DNA of 64,000 nt from Pseudomonas sp. GL-B-19 (GCF_019956415.1 NZ_JAHBDK010000020.1:186001-250000); one strand, 5' to 3'. Positions 52,810 to 62,052 are shown, counted from the first letter of the stretch. Program-made: numbers and translations. The notes: a model not told the origin generated them from the letters alone.

Positions 52810-55059
52810 ATGCGAGGCAAATCTTCATCCATTCTCAAGCAACCGTCGCGGCGAGTATTACTGTGCCCTTCGTTATTGGCACTGTTTACTTCGTTTTCAA
52901 CGGCGGCGCCTGTCGTTGGAGGAAACGAAACAGTCAATGGCGGCACACCGGAAACCTGGTCCCTGAGCCAAAATGCCACGCTGACGGTCAATGCCAAAAC
53001 ATTAGGCATCACCTCTAATAATTCAACACTTAACGTAAATCCCGGCGGTGTCACGCAACAGATTTCTGCCAATAATGGCTCGAGCGTCAACTTGAAAGGC
53101 GCAACCGTAACGGGTGTTGGCGGTCTTGCCGCGGTGCTGTTGAGCAATAGTAATGCTGTAATCGATAACAGCACGGTTAACGGTAACCGACTCGGGTTGC
53201 AGGTCGTTAGAAACTCTGCCACTCAGACGGGCTCAACCGCTGTCGTGACCGGTAACAGCACCATCAGCGGCGTATTGGGCGGCGCGTTGGTCAGTGCTTT
53301 CAGTACACTTGATGTCACCGATTCCACCATTCAGGGGACCGGCGCGACCAGTTATGGGTTGCAGTTGCAGAGTGGGCACGCAAACGCGACCAACAGCACC
53401 ATTGTCGGTGGGCAAAACGGTGTACTCATCGGACTTGACCCAAATGAGGTCCAACCCGCTGTACTCAACCTTACAAACACGACTGTCCAGGGAACAAGCG
53501 GTCCGGCAATTCTGGTGGATTTCGCCAATGCCTCTACGTCCACAGCTGCCATCACGCTTAACAACTCACGGTTAATTGCAGGAAACGACACCTTGCTGGA
53601 TGTAAGAGGCGGTGCCGACACAACCATGGTGGTCAATGGCAGCACCTTGTCCGGCAATATCGTGTCTGACCAGAACAGTACGACTCGGCTGACGCTGCAA
53701 AATGATTCGGTGTTAACAGGTCGATTGGAAAACGTGGCCAGTGCAACCATTAACGACAGATCCAAATGGGTGTTGGTGGATAACAGCCAGGTTGAAAATC
53801 TGATTCTCAATAATGGCGGTTCTGTTGTTTTCGGTGCGGATAACGCGTTCTATCAATTGAATGTCACCAACCTCTCGGGCGATGGCCGGTTTGTGATGGG
53901 CACAGATTTCGCCACCGGGCAGACCGATCGGCTGGTTGTGTCGGGAAATGCCAGTGGGAACCATGAGTTGCTGATTTCCAGCAGCGGTGTGGACCCGGCA
54001 GCTGGCCAGCCTATTCGTGTGGTCGAAACCGCCGGTGGTGATGCCCGATTCTCTTTGTTCAATGGTGCAGTCGACCTGGGGGCCTTTTCCTATGGGCTGG
54101 CGAAAAGTGGTAATGACTGGATCCTCGATCCGACTACCCGGACGGTCAGCCCGGGCGCGCGCTCGGTGCTCGCACTCTTCAATACCGCCTCAACGGTTTG
54201 GTTAGGCGAGCTGACATCTTTACGCTCCCGCATGGGGGAACTGCGATACAGAAGTGGTAGCGCGGGCGCTTGGGGTCGTACGTATGGCAACAAGTACAAT
54301 ATCGCCGATGGCTCGGGTGTCGGTTATCAGCAAACCCAGCAAGGTTTCACATTGGGCGCAGACGCACCGTTACCCATCGGGGACGGTCATTGGCTGATAG
54401 GCGTGATGGCGGGGCAAAGCAAATCCGACCTGAACCTGGACGCCGGCACCTCGGGAGATGTGCAGAGCTACTATCTGGGTACCTATTTGACCTGGATTGA
54501 TCCAGTAACCGGTCTCTATTTCGACGGTGTCCTGAAGGTCAATCGTTTTCGCAATGAAGCGAAAGTCAGTTTGAGCGATGGCACCCGAGCCAAAGGCGAC
54601 TATGACAATACGGGGCTGGGTGGTTCGGTGGAGGTCGGGAAACATATAACCTTCGCCAACGGAAACTTCCTTGAACCCTTCACCCAATGGTCTGCGGTGG
54701 TCATTGAAGGCAAGAACTATTCCCTGGATAACGATTTACAGGCCGAAGGTGATCGTACCCGTTCCTTTATCGGTAAGGTCGGCGTGACCGCTGGGCGAAA
54801 TATCGAGTTGAAGAATGGCGCTATGATTCAGCCCTACCTGCGGGCAGCATGGGCTCACGAGTTTTCCAAAAACAATGAGGTTCAGGTTAACAACAACGTG
54901 TTTAATAATGATTTGTCCGGTTCTCGTGCCGAGCTAGGTACAGGGGTTGCTGTGGCTGTGACCAAAAAATTACATATGCATGTTGACTTCGACTACAGCA
55001 ACGGTAAAAATTTCGAGCAGCCTTACGGGGGAAGCGTTGGCGTTCAATATGAGTTTTAA
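52810..55059 (+). CDS. Autotransporter with pertactin-like passenger
   Basis: A 749-residue type V secretion protein. The signal peptide (SRRVLLCPSLLALFTSFSTAA, to about residue 33) is followed by a repetitive beta-helical passenger with N-rich turns (STVNGNRLGLQVV, NSTISGVLGGALVSA, NTTVQGTSGPAILVD) to about residue 470, then a C-terminal beta-barrel of about 270 residues (GAWGRTYGNKYNIADGSGVGYQQTQQGFTLGADAPL to SVGVQYEF, with the terminal Phe expected for BamA recognition). AGGTAGG precedes the ATG. It follows the Ig-like genes by 227 bp. The passenger lacks an evident protease motif; pertactin-like adhesins are its nearest known type. Confidence 0.88.
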   Translation: MRGKSSSILKQPSRRVLLCPSLLALFTSFSTAAPVVGGNETVNGGTPETWSLSQNATLTVNAKTLGITSNNSTLNVNPGGVTQQISANNGSSVNLKGATVTGVGGLAAVLLSNSNAVIDNSTVNGNRLGLQVVRNSATQTGSTAVVTGNSTISGVLGGALVSAFSTLDVTDSTIQGTGATSYGLQLQSGHANATNSTIVGGQNGVLIGLDPNEVQPAVLNLTNTTVQGTSGPAILVDFANASTSTAAITLNNSRLIAGNDTLLDVRGGADTTMVVNGSTLSGNIVSDQNSTTRLTLQNDSVLTGRLENVASATINDRSKWVLVDNSQVENLILNNGGSVVFGADNAFYQLNVTNLSGDGRFVMGTDFATGQTDRLVVSGNASGNHELLISSSGVDPAAGQPIRVVETAGGDARFSLFNGAVDLGAFSYGLAKSGNDWILDPTTRTVSPGARSVLALFNTASTVWLGELTSLRSRMGELRYRSGSAGAWGRTYGNKYNIADGSGVGYQQTQQGFTLGADAPLPIGDGHWLIGVMAGQSKSDLNLDAGTSGDVQSYYLGTYLTWIDPVTGLYFDGVLKVNRFRNEAKVSLSDGTRAKGDYDNTGLGGSVEVGKHITFANGNFLEPFTQWSAVVIEGKNYSLDNDLQAEGDRTRSFIGKVGVTAGRNIELKNGAMIQPYLRAAWAHEFSKNNEVQVNNNVFNNDLSGSRAELGTGVAVAVTKKLHMHVDFDYSNGKNFEQPYGGSVGVQYEF

Positions 55060-55082
55060 ATAATCCAGTTTGCTGATGAAAT

Positions 55083-55112
55083 AAAAAAGGAAGCTTCGGC
55101 TTCCTTTTTTTT
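55083..55112. terminator. Bidirectional terminator with TTCG loop
   Basis: AAAAAAGGAAGC-TTCG-GCTTCCTTTTTT, symmetrical, between the autotransporter and the convergent 166-residue protein gene. Confidence 0.85.
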
Positions 55113-55132
55113 ATCCTGGTTGTTTGAAAAGT

Positions 55133-55633
55133 CTACGCAGCGATGGATCGTGTGCGAGAACGACTGGACATTGCAGTATTCTTGTTAGCTGAAAACGTCA
55201 TGTCTAATGTTAGTGTTTTGTCCACGTCATCGTCGTGGTTTTCAACAACAACGCTCGTTAGTGTTCCGGAAAAAACACCGGTGGTGACATCGTATTTCAA
55301 TTCGGCCGTTCCCCCGTTTTGGGTGTAAATAACCGGTTTGTCCGGGACGCTATAGTCAGCAAAAGTGATGCGGACAATGTGTGAATTTGATGCCGCGTCG
55401 TAGGTGCCGTTGGGCTGTTCCTTGGAAAAGGACAGCGTGATTTCCTTTGTCGTGTGAGGCGGTGTCGTGGTGCGCTGCCGGGCAAACATGACGTAAGCGT
55501 CATTATGAAGAGGTGGGTAGGTGCGCTCGTATAGCTCAACCAGACCTGCTTCATACACGTCACTAGTGTTAATCGTTCCGACACAGGTCCCGGCCATTAC
55601 TGCCTGCCTGGTTGTTGGTGTATTCATCTTCAT
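55133..55633 (-). CDS. Hypothetical beta-rich protein (166 aa)
   Basis: A 166-residue protein with no signal peptide and no recognised family. It begins MKMNTPTTRQAVMAGTCVGT and shows KEITLSFSKEQPNGTYDAAS, HIVRITFADYSVPDKPVIYT and a C-terminal GGTAELKYDVTTGVFSGTLTSVVVENHDDD. These read as a run of antiparallel strands. The last strand pattern (GVFSGTLTSV) resembles SGELYLASDPTDKHLEGRLSF in the neighbour at 55921, so the two may share a fold. GGAG lies 9 nt upstream. A 40-bp palindrome with the CTGTCA-N4-TGACAG core is 84 bp upstream. Converges with the autotransporter. Confidence 0.65.
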   Translation of the reverse strand: MKMNTPTTRQAVMAGTCVGTINTSDVYEAGLVELYERTYPPLHNDAYVMFARQRTTTPPHTTKEITLSFSKEQPNGTYDAASNSHIVRITFADYSVPDKPVIYTQNGGTAELKYDVTTGVFSGTLTSVVVENHDDDVDKTLTLDMTFSANKNTAMSSRSRTRSIAA

Positions 55634-55716
55634 TTATGCGTTCTCCACAGTCATGACAATAGATATCCCGCTATTAAAGGCAGATTCCGGGATAGCGTAT
55701 AAAAGCGCTTATTGGA

Positions 55717-55756
55717 CGCCGCTGTAAACTGTCAAACATGACAGTTTACAGCGGCG
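55717..55756. promoter_or_regulatory. CTGTCA-N4-TGACAG palindrome, copy C, extended
   Basis: CGCCGCTGTAAACTGTCA, spacer AACA, then TGACAGTTTACAGCGGCG: two perfect 18-bp arms. It is 84 bp upstream of the 166-residue gene. Read on the minus strand the core gives TTGACA as a -35, with AATAAG 16 bp on as a candidate -10. It is the longest of the four copies and could also form a cruciform or terminator hairpin, but no T-run follows. The rest of 55634-55920 has no recognised gene. Confidence 0.7.
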
Positions 55757-55920
55757 TGCCAGTGTGTTTTGTATTGCAGTTTAAGTAGCGGCATAACCCT
55801 TTTATTAGCCGAACCATACACTTAGCCACACAGAACATGCCAGGAGTAACCCCATGGACCGATTGAGATTTCGACACCATGCCAGCAGCGGGTCTATCAA
55901 GGGATGGCACCGATGGATAG

Positions 55921-56796
55921 TTAAACAAGCCAACGAAACGTGCCTTCTTTTACGGAAACCTTTTTATCGGGATCGCCTACGCCTTCGGTGTCGAACGAAA
56001 GACGGCCTTCAAGATGCTTGTCGGTAGGGTCGGATGCGAGGTACAGCTCCCCACTGATCGCTGTAAAAACCTCGGAAGACTGATTGGGTGTGACGTAAGC
56101 GGCGCGGATAAGTGCTTTGTCCTCGGCGAAACTGTACCGCCCTGCTTTTACGCCGTCCTTGATGAAGAGGGTGATACGGTGCTGCCTGGGTGGGAGCGGT
56201 TCCCAAACGGACTGATCCGCAGTGAGTGCCAGTTCTTGATTGACGTGTTTGACATTTATGGAATCAGACACGAATTTCTGGCTGATACCACCTGTCAAGG
56301 TCGCGGTGAGTTGACCTTGTTTAGTCCGCGGGAGGATATGTTTAGCATTCGTGATGCCAGTCAAGTCAAAGTTCGCATCGGTGATAGTGATGGTTTCACT
56401 TCCGAAACTCGCAGTGCAACGGAAAGAGCCTTTCATTCTTTGCTCGATAGCGAAATAAGCCACCGTGAGCGTTCCTTCAACCGACGTATACGGGCTATGG
56501 CCGCCGTCTACGTAACGCCAATACCTTGCTGTAGCCAGATCAGATGCTTTCATCTGATAGGTGCTGGTTTGGCCGTCCCCGGGAATGTCGCCTGGTACAT
56601 ACAGGTCAATGCCTTTGAACGCGTGTGGCTGGGAGGCAGGCCGTTGAGTTGCCCCCAAATACCAAAGGCCTTTGTCCTGGTCTTTGTAAAACTGCATTTC
56701 CAGGGGATCGCCAACGAAATGGCCATCGACATCGGTACTGGCAGTAAACGTACCGGTTGTTGAATGTTTCGACTCATCAGGTTTAGTAGAAAGCAT
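55921..56796 (-). CDS. Hypothetical beta-rich protein (291 aa)
   Basis: A 291-residue protein, not recognised. It has no signal peptide. It looks like two or three beta-domains: GTFTASTDVDGHFVGDPLEMQF...GIDLYVPGDIPGDGQT, EGTLTVAYFAIEQRMKGSFRC...TITITDANFDLTG, and a C-terminal GELYLASDPTDKHLEGRLSFDTEGVGDPDKKVSVKEGTFRWLV. The recurring GTLT/GELY...EGRLS pattern may be an internal repeat. GGAG is upstream. A CTGTCA-N4-TGACAG palindrome is 83 bp upstream. The 166-residue protein downstream may be a relative. Confidence 0.7.
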   Translation of the reverse strand: MLSTKPDESKHSTTGTFTASTDVDGHFVGDPLEMQFYKDQDKGLWYLGATQRPASQPHAFKGIDLYVPGDIPGDGQTSTYQMKASDLATARYWRYVDGGHSPYTSVEGTLTVAYFAIEQRMKGSFRCTASFGSETITITDANFDLTGITNAKHILPRTKQGQLTATLTGGISQKFVSDSINVKHVNQELALTADQSVWEPLPPRQHRITLFIKDGVKAGRYSFAEDKALIRAAYVTPNQSSEVFTAISGELYLASDPTDKHLEGRLSFDTEGVGDPDKKVSVKEGTFRWLV

Positions 56797-56878
56797 GATG
56801 TTGCTCCTTGGCTAATGGATCCGGCAGGAAAAGGTTTCCTGCCTGCCCAAAACTATGCCAGGCGCAATCGCTGCGAAA

Positions 56879-56894
56879 CTGTCAAAGATGACAG
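56879..56894. promoter_or_regulatory. CTGTCA-N4-TGACAG palindrome, copy D
   Basis: CTGTCA-AAGA-TGACAG, 83 bp upstream of the 291-residue gene. On the minus strand it gives TTGACA. The spacer differs from copies A-C. Confidence 0.62.
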
Positions 56895-56935
56895 GTATAA
56901 AGGAATGGTCTGCTATCGCGCTTCGAAATCAATCA

Positions 56936-57574
56936 TCAGAAAAGCCCCGCAGCGATGTTGATCGAAAACCCGAGAATCGCCGTATTGAACACAAAGCCGA
57001 TCAGCGACTGCGCCAGCACAATTTTGCGCATCTCCCGCGTTGCCACGCTGACATCCGAGGTCTGCACCGCGACGCCGATGGTGAACGAGAAGTACAGGAA
57101 GTCCCAGTAATCAGGGTTGTCCAGCCCCTCCGCAAAGCGTAACGCCAAGTCTTTGCCGTCCCACGTGTAAAACAAACGGGCGTAGTGCACGCTGAAAATC
57201 ACCCCGATCAGCAGCCACGAACCGATGACGCTTAGTGCGGTAAATCCGTAATGCAGCCACTTGCGAGTGGTGTCCAGGTCTGTGCTGCCAGCCAGTTCGT
57301 AGGTGATGGTGGCCAGGCTGGCAAGCGCTGCGATGCACACCACCAACAGGACCAGCCCGGCGTTTTCGTCTTCGATCTCGGCGATGCGCTTCACATCTGG
57401 CGCCTTGGCGCGGACTGCGAGCCACAGCATCAGGATCAAATAAGTCCAGACCCCGACATTCCAGCCGACGAGAATTTTACCAACGACTGTATCGGCAGGC
57501 ACCAGAATGCTTGTCGCCACCCCCAGGATGGTGGCGGCAGACAGGCGAGGGTGGGTGCGGGCGAGGAAGGGCAT
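56936..57574 (-). CDS. DUF1345 membrane protein
   Basis: A 212-residue inner-membrane protein of the DUF1345 family. Five or so segments are seen, such as [68 protein letters not shown] and [53 protein letters not shown]. The [10 protein letters not shown]...QTSDV part resembles a potassium-channel pore region, although no activity has been shown. Monocistronic, and not part of the AT-rich island. Confidence 0.85.
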   Translation of the reverse strand: MPFLARTHPRLSAATILGVATSILVPADTVVGKILVGWNVGVWTYLILMLWLAVRAKAPDVKRIAEIEDENAGLVLLVVCIAALASLATITYELAGSTDLDTTRKWLHYGFTALSVIGSWLLIGVIFSVHYARLFYTWDGKDLALRFAEGLDNPDYWDFLYFSFTIGVAVQTSDVSVATREMRKIVLAQSLIGFVFNTAILGFSINIAAGLF

Positions 57575-57659
57575 GGAGGCTCGATGCGTCAGGGCTTTGC
57601 AAATACCTTAGCCCAGTGCAGTCGGTTGTGACCACAACCCTGAAGCCGATGCAAAACAC

Positions 57660-57766
57660 TGTGGGAGCGAGCCTGCTCGCGATGGCGGTATAACAGCCAA
57701 CAGTGATGTTGAATGTTATGGCCTCTTCGCGGGCAAGTCGGATCGCCGCACCGCCGCTCCGACAGG
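57660..57766. repeat. Two single REP units of different families
   Basis: TGTGGGAGCGAGCCTGCTCGCGATGGCGG (57660-57688) is a TGTGGGAGCGAG-family unit; GGCCTCTTCGCGGGCAAG...CCGCCGCTCCGACAG (57720-57766) is of the 48323 family. Each lacks its inverted partner in the window. Confidence 0.75.
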
Positions 57767-57780
57767 GGAAATGTTGTTGG

Positions 57781-60700
57781 TCAGGTGGTTTTATGGCGCT
57801 TGCGCACCAACTTCATCACCACCACAAAAAACACCGGCACAAACACCACCGCCAGCGTCGCCGTGATCATCCCGCCAATCACCCCCGTACCAATCGCTTG
57901 CTGACTCGCCGAGCTGGCCCCGGTGGCAATTGCCAATGGCACCACGCCGAGGATAAACGCCAGCGACGTCATCACAATCGGCCGCAGTCGCAAGCGCGCG
58001 GCTTGCAGTGTTGCATCGATCAGATCATGACCTTCGTCATACAGGCTCTTGGCGAATTCAATGATCAGGATCGCGTTCTTCGCCGACAGGCCGATGATGG
58101 TGATCAGCCCGACCTTGAAGAACACGTCGTTGGGCATCCCGCGAAGGGTCACGGCCAATACCGCGCCGAGCACACCCAGCGGCACCACCAGCAGCACCGA
58201 GGTCGGAATCGACCAGCTCTCATACAGCGCCGCCAGGCACAGGAACACGATCAGCAACGACAGCCCGAGCAGAATCGGCGCCTGACTGCCGGACAAGCGT
58301 TCCTGCAAAGACAACCCGGTCCATTCCTGACCCAATCCCGCCGGGCCCAGTGCAACCAGTCGCTCGATTTCCGCCATGGCTTCGCCGGTACTGTGGCCCG
58401 GTGACGGTTCGCCGGAAATGGCGATGGCGGGGTAACCGTTGTAGCGGGTCAGTTGCGCCGGGCCCTGGGTCCATTTGGCCTGGACGAAAGCCGACAAGGG
58501 CACCATTTTTCCGGCGTTGTTGCGCACGTGCATCTTCAACAGATCGGCCACCTGGCTGCGTTGATCGCCTTCGGCCTGCACCACCACCCGCTGCATGCGC
58601 CCCTGATTGGGAAAGTCGTTGATGTAAGCCGAACCGACGGCGGTGGACAGCGCATTACCGATGTCGGCAAAGGACACGCCCAGCGCATTGGCTTGCTTGC
58701 GGTCGACTTCCAGTTGCACTTGCGGCGCTTCGGCCAAAGCACTTTCACGCACGTTCATCAGGATCGGGCTTTTCTCGGCAGCGGCGAGCAGTTCACTGCG
58801 TGCCTGCATCAGCGTGGCATGGCCGAGGCCGCCACGGTCCTGCAAGCGGAACTCGAACCCGCTGGAAGTGCCGAGGCCGTCAACCGGCGGTGGCAGAACG
58901 GAGAAAACCACGGCGTCCTTGATCTGACTCAGCGCGGCGTTGGCCCGGTCGGCAATCGAACTCGCTGAATCGTCACTGTCGCGTTCAGACCAGTCCTTGA
59001 GTGTGGCAAAAGCCAGCGCAGCGTTCTGCCCGCTGCCGGAAAAACTGAAGCCAAGAATGATGGTGCTGTCGCCAATGCCCGGTTCCGTGGCGTTGTGCGC
59101 TTCAATCTGCTCAACCACCTGTACTGTCCGGTTCTTGCTCGCGCCCGGTGGCAGTTGAATGTCGGTGATGGTGTAACCCTGGTCCTCGACCGGCAGGAAC
59201 GAGGAGGGTAGGCGACTGAAACACACAGCCAGACCGATCAGCAGCACGCCATAGATCAGCAGGTAACGCCCGCTGCGTTTCAGTGCGAAGGCGACCCAGC
59301 CTTGATAGCGTTCGGTCAAACGGTCAAAACCCCGATTGAACCAGCCGAAAAAACCGCTTTTCTCGTGATGCTCACCCTTGGCAATCGGCTTCAGCAGTGT
59401 CGCGCACAACGCCGGGGTCAACGTCAGCGCAAGAAACGCGGAGAACAGGATCGAGGTGGCCATGGACAACGAGAACTGCCGGTAAATCACCCCGACCGAA
59501 CCTTGCATGAACGCCATCGGAATAAACACCGCCACCAGTACCAGCGTGATGCCGATGATCGCTCCGGTGATCTGCTTCATGGCCTTGCGCGTCGCCTCCT
59601 TGGGCGACAGGCCTTCGGTGGCCATGATGCGCTCGACGTTCTCCACCACCACAATGGCGTCGTCCACCAGAATACCGATGGCCAGTACCATACCGAACAT
59701 GGTCAGCACGTTGATCGAGAACCCCAGCGCCAACATGGTCGCGAACGTACCCATCAGCGCCACCGGCACCACCAGCGTCGGGATCAGCGTATATCGGATG
59801 TTTTGCAGGAACAGAAACATCACCGCAAACACCAACAGCATCGCCTCGCCAAGGGTGTAAACCACTTTGGTGATCGAGACCTTGACGAAGGGCGAGGTGT
59901 CGTAAGGGATCTTGTATTCCACGCCGGCCGGGAAGTAGAGCGACAGTTCGTCCATCTTCGCGCGCACCAGCGTGGCGGTGCTCAGGGCATTGGCCCCCGG
60001 CGCCAGTTGCACGCTGACAGCGGTCGACGGTTTGCCGTTCAGGCGGGTAGAGAAATTGTATTCCTGGCTGCCGATCTCGACCCGTGCGACATCGCCGATG
60101 CGCACGGTAGAGCCATCGGGGCTGGCCTTGAGGACGATGTCAGCAAATTCTTGCGGCGTCGACAACTGGCCCTTCACCAAAATGGTCGCGGTGATTTCCT
60201 GTGTGGTGCGGGTCGGCAGGTCGCCGATGCTGCCAGCGGACACCTGGGCGTTTTGCGCGACAATGGCCGCGTTGACGTCGGCCGGGGTCAGGTTGAAACC
60301 GATCAGCTTCTGCGGGTCGATCCAGATGCGCATGGCCCGTTCGGCACCATACAACTGCGCCTTGCCGACGCCGTCCAGGCGCTTGATCTCGTTCATCACG
60401 TTGCGCGCCAGGTAATCGCTGAGCGCCACGTCGTCGAGCTTGCCGTCGCTGGAGGTGAGGGTGACCAATAGCAGGAAGCCGGCGGAGACTTTTTCTACTT
60501 GCAGGCCTTGCTGAATGACCGCTTGCGGCAGCCGCGACTCCACCACCTTGAGGCGGTTTTGCACATCGACCTGAGCCATTTCCGGGTCAGTGCCCGGTTG
60601 GAACGTGGCCTTGATGGTGGCGCTGCCAAGGCTGCTTTGCGACTCGAAGTACAGCAAATGATCGGCACCGTTGAGTTCTTCCTCGATCAGGCTGACCACG

Positions 60701-60879
60701 CTCTCGTCCACGGTCTGCGCCGAAGCGCCAGGGTACACGGCGTAAATTTCGATTTGCGGCGGCGCGACGTCGGGGTACTGCGCCACCGGTAACTGCGGAA
60801 TGGCCAGTGCGCCGGCCAGCAGGATGAACAAGGCAACCACCCAGGCAAATACCGGGCGATCAATAAAGAACTGCGGCAT
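57781..60879 (-). CDS. RND multidrug efflux permease, MexN-like
   Basis: A 1032-residue HAE-1-type RND permease. It begins MPQFFIDRPVFAWVVALFILLAGALAIPQLP, has the proton-relay Asp pair in GILVDDAIVVVENVERIM (fourth segment), GSVGVIYRQFSLSMATSILFSAFLALTLTPALCATLL, and the second-half VPLGVLGAVLAVTLRGMPNDVFFKVGLITIIGLSAKNAILIIEFAK. It works with the adaptor encoded 15 bp upstream and probably an outer-membrane factor elsewhere such as OprM. The layout of adaptor, permease and a divergent two-component system matches PA1435-PA1438 (mexMN with PA1437-PA1438), so MexMN is the likely orthologue. Substrate range unknown. Confidence 0.88.
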   Translation of the reverse strand: MPQFFIDRPVFAWVVALFILLAGALAIPQLPVAQYPDVAPPQIEIYAVYPGASAQTVDESVVSLIEEELNGADHLLYFESQSSLGSATIKATFQPGTDPEMAQVDVQNRLKVVESRLPQAVIQQGLQVEKVSAGFLLLVTLTSSDGKLDDVALSDYLARNVMNEIKRLDGVGKAQLYGAERAMRIWIDPQKLIGFNLTPADVNAAIVAQNAQVSAGSIGDLPTRTTQEITATILVKGQLSTPQEFADIVLKASPDGSTVRIGDVARVEIGSQEYNFSTRLNGKPSTAVSVQLAPGANALSTATLVRAKMDELSLYFPAGVEYKIPYDTSPFVKVSITKVVYTLGEAMLLVFAVMFLFLQNIRYTLIPTLVVPVALMGTFATMLALGFSINVLTMFGMVLAIGILVDDAIVVVENVERIMATEGLSPKEATRKAMKQITGAIIGITLVLVAVFIPMAFMQGSVGVIYRQFSLSMATSILFSAFLALTLTPALCATLLKPIAKGEHHEKSGFFGWFNRGFDRLTERYQGWVAFALKRSGRYLLIYGVLLIGLAVCFSRLPSSFLPVEDQGYTITDIQLPPGASKNRTVQVVEQIEAHNATEPGIGDSTIILGFSFSGSGQNAALAFATLKDWSERDSDDSASSIADRANAALSQIKDAVVFSVLPPPVDGLGTSSGFEFRLQDRGGLGHATLMQARSELLAAAEKSPILMNVRESALAEAPQVQLEVDRKQANALGVSFADIGNALSTAVGSAYINDFPNQGRMQRVVVQAEGDQRSQVADLLKMHVRNNAGKMVPLSAFVQAKWTQGPAQLTRYNGYPAIAISGEPSPGHSTGEAMAEIERLVALGPAGLGQEWTGLSLQERLSGSQAPILLGLSLLIVFLCLAALYESWSIPTSVLLVVPLGVLGAVLAVTLRGMPNDVFFKVGLITIIGLSAKNAILIIEFAKSLYDEGHDLIDATLQAARLRLRPIVMTSLAFILGVVPLAIATGASSASQQAIGTGVIGGMITATLAVVFVPVFFVVVMKLVRKRHKTT

Positions 60880-60894
60880 AAAAAAGCGTCCTGC

Positions 60895-62052
60895 TTACTG
60901 ACCAGAAACCTGGGCAAGTGGAAGAGGGGTACTGTCGATCTGGACCTGCTCACCGGGGCGTGCGTGTTGCAGGCCTTCGATGACAATGCGGTCGCCAGGC
61001 TTGAGACCGCCGGTGACGATCCAGCGATCGTCCTGCACCGCGCCCAGTTCAACCGGTTGCAAGCCAACGCGCTCCTCGGCGTCGAGCAGCAACACTTGCG
61101 CAATACCGGCGCTGTCACGCTGGATCGCCCGTTGCGGCACGCTGATGCCTTGCTGGTTCACCGCTTGCTCGAGGCGTACACGGACGAAACTGCCGGGTAG
61201 CAAGTCGAGGTCCGGGTTGGGGAACTCGCTGCGCAGGATGATCTGGCCAGTGCCGGGGTCCACGGTAATGTCGGTGAACAGCAGCTTGCCCGGTAGCGGG
61301 TAGAGGCTGCCGTCGTCCTGGATCAACGTGGCTTTGGCTTGACCCTGACCGACTTGCTGCAACTGGCCGGAGCGGAAGGCCCGGCGCAGGTCGTTGAGTT
61401 CGCGGGTCGACTGGGTCAGGTCGGCATGAATGGGGTTGAGCTGCTGAATCAGCGCCAGTGGCGTGGTTTCGTTCTGCCCGACCAGCGCGCCTTCGGTCAC
61501 CAGTGCACGGCCGACGCGCCCGGAAATCGGCGCGGTGACCGTGGCGTAACCGAGGTTGAGTTTCGCCCGCTCCACGGCCGCTTTGTTGGCGGCGACATCC
61601 GCTGCGGTTTGCCGCACGTTGGCACGGGCGTTGTCGTAATCCTGGCCGCTGATGGCGTTGCCTTCGATCAACTGGGCATAACGCTGCTCTTGCAGACGGG
61701 CCTGGAACGCATTGGCCTCGGCTTTGCGCAACGCGGCTTCGGCGCTGTCCAGGTCAGCCTTGAACGGGGCCGGATCGATACGGAACAGCACGTCGCCTTT
61801 TTTCACATCGCTGCCTTCATTGAAGGTGCGTTGCAGCACGACGCCGGCGACACGGGCGCGGACTTCGGCCATCCGTGGCGCAGCAATCCGCCCGCTGAGT
61901 TCGCTGGTGATCGACAGAGGCCGGGCTTCGATGGTTTCGATACGCACGGTGGCCAGCGGTGCCTGTTCTTCGGCGTTGGAGGACTTGTCACAGGCGCTCA
62001 GCGTCAGCACCAGTGCAAGCAGGCCGAACGCGGCAAGCAGATTCTTTGACAT
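60895..62052 (-). CDS. RND periplasmic adaptor, MexM-like lipoprotein
   Basis: A 385-residue membrane fusion protein. The signal peptide ends with the lipobox LSAC (Cys at residue 21), so it is anchored to the inner membrane. It has the lipoyl-like halves VRARVAGVVLQRTFNEGSDVKKGDVLFRIDPAPFKADL and APISGRVGRALVTEGALVG, and the coiled coil AEANAFQARLQEQRYAQLIEGNAISGQDYDNARANVRQTAADVAANKAAVERAK between them. It is the first gene of the pump operon, divergent from the response-regulator gene. A perfect REP hairpin lies in the shared upstream region. Confidence 0.88.
   Translation of the reverse strand: MSKNLLAAFGLLALVLTLSACDKSSNAEEQAPLATVRIETIEARPLSITSELSGRIAAPRMAEVRARVAGVVLQRTFNEGSDVKKGDVLFRIDPAPFKADLDSAEAALRKAEANAFQARLQEQRYAQLIEGNAISGQDYDNARANVRQTAADVAANKAAVERAKLNLGYATVTAPISGRVGRALVTEGALVGQNETTPLALIQQLNPIHADLTQSTRELNDLRRAFRSGQLQQVGQGQAKATLIQDDGSLYPLPGKLLFTDITVDPGTGQIILRSEFPNPDLDLLPGSFVRVRLEQAVNQQGISVPQRAIQRDSAGIAQVLLLDAEERVGLQPVELGAVQDDRWIVTGGLKPGDRIVIEGLQHARPGEQVQIDSTPLPLAQVSGQ

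Noticed and set aside
55717..55756. Reading the 40-bp palindrome as a transcription terminator
   Set aside because: No T-run follows in either direction and the same core recurs upstream of other genes at a constant distance.
59302..60471. A 389-codon plus-strand frame inside the RND permease gene
   Set aside because: It is a low-complexity His/Gln/Arg-rich antisense artefact of the GC-rich permease.
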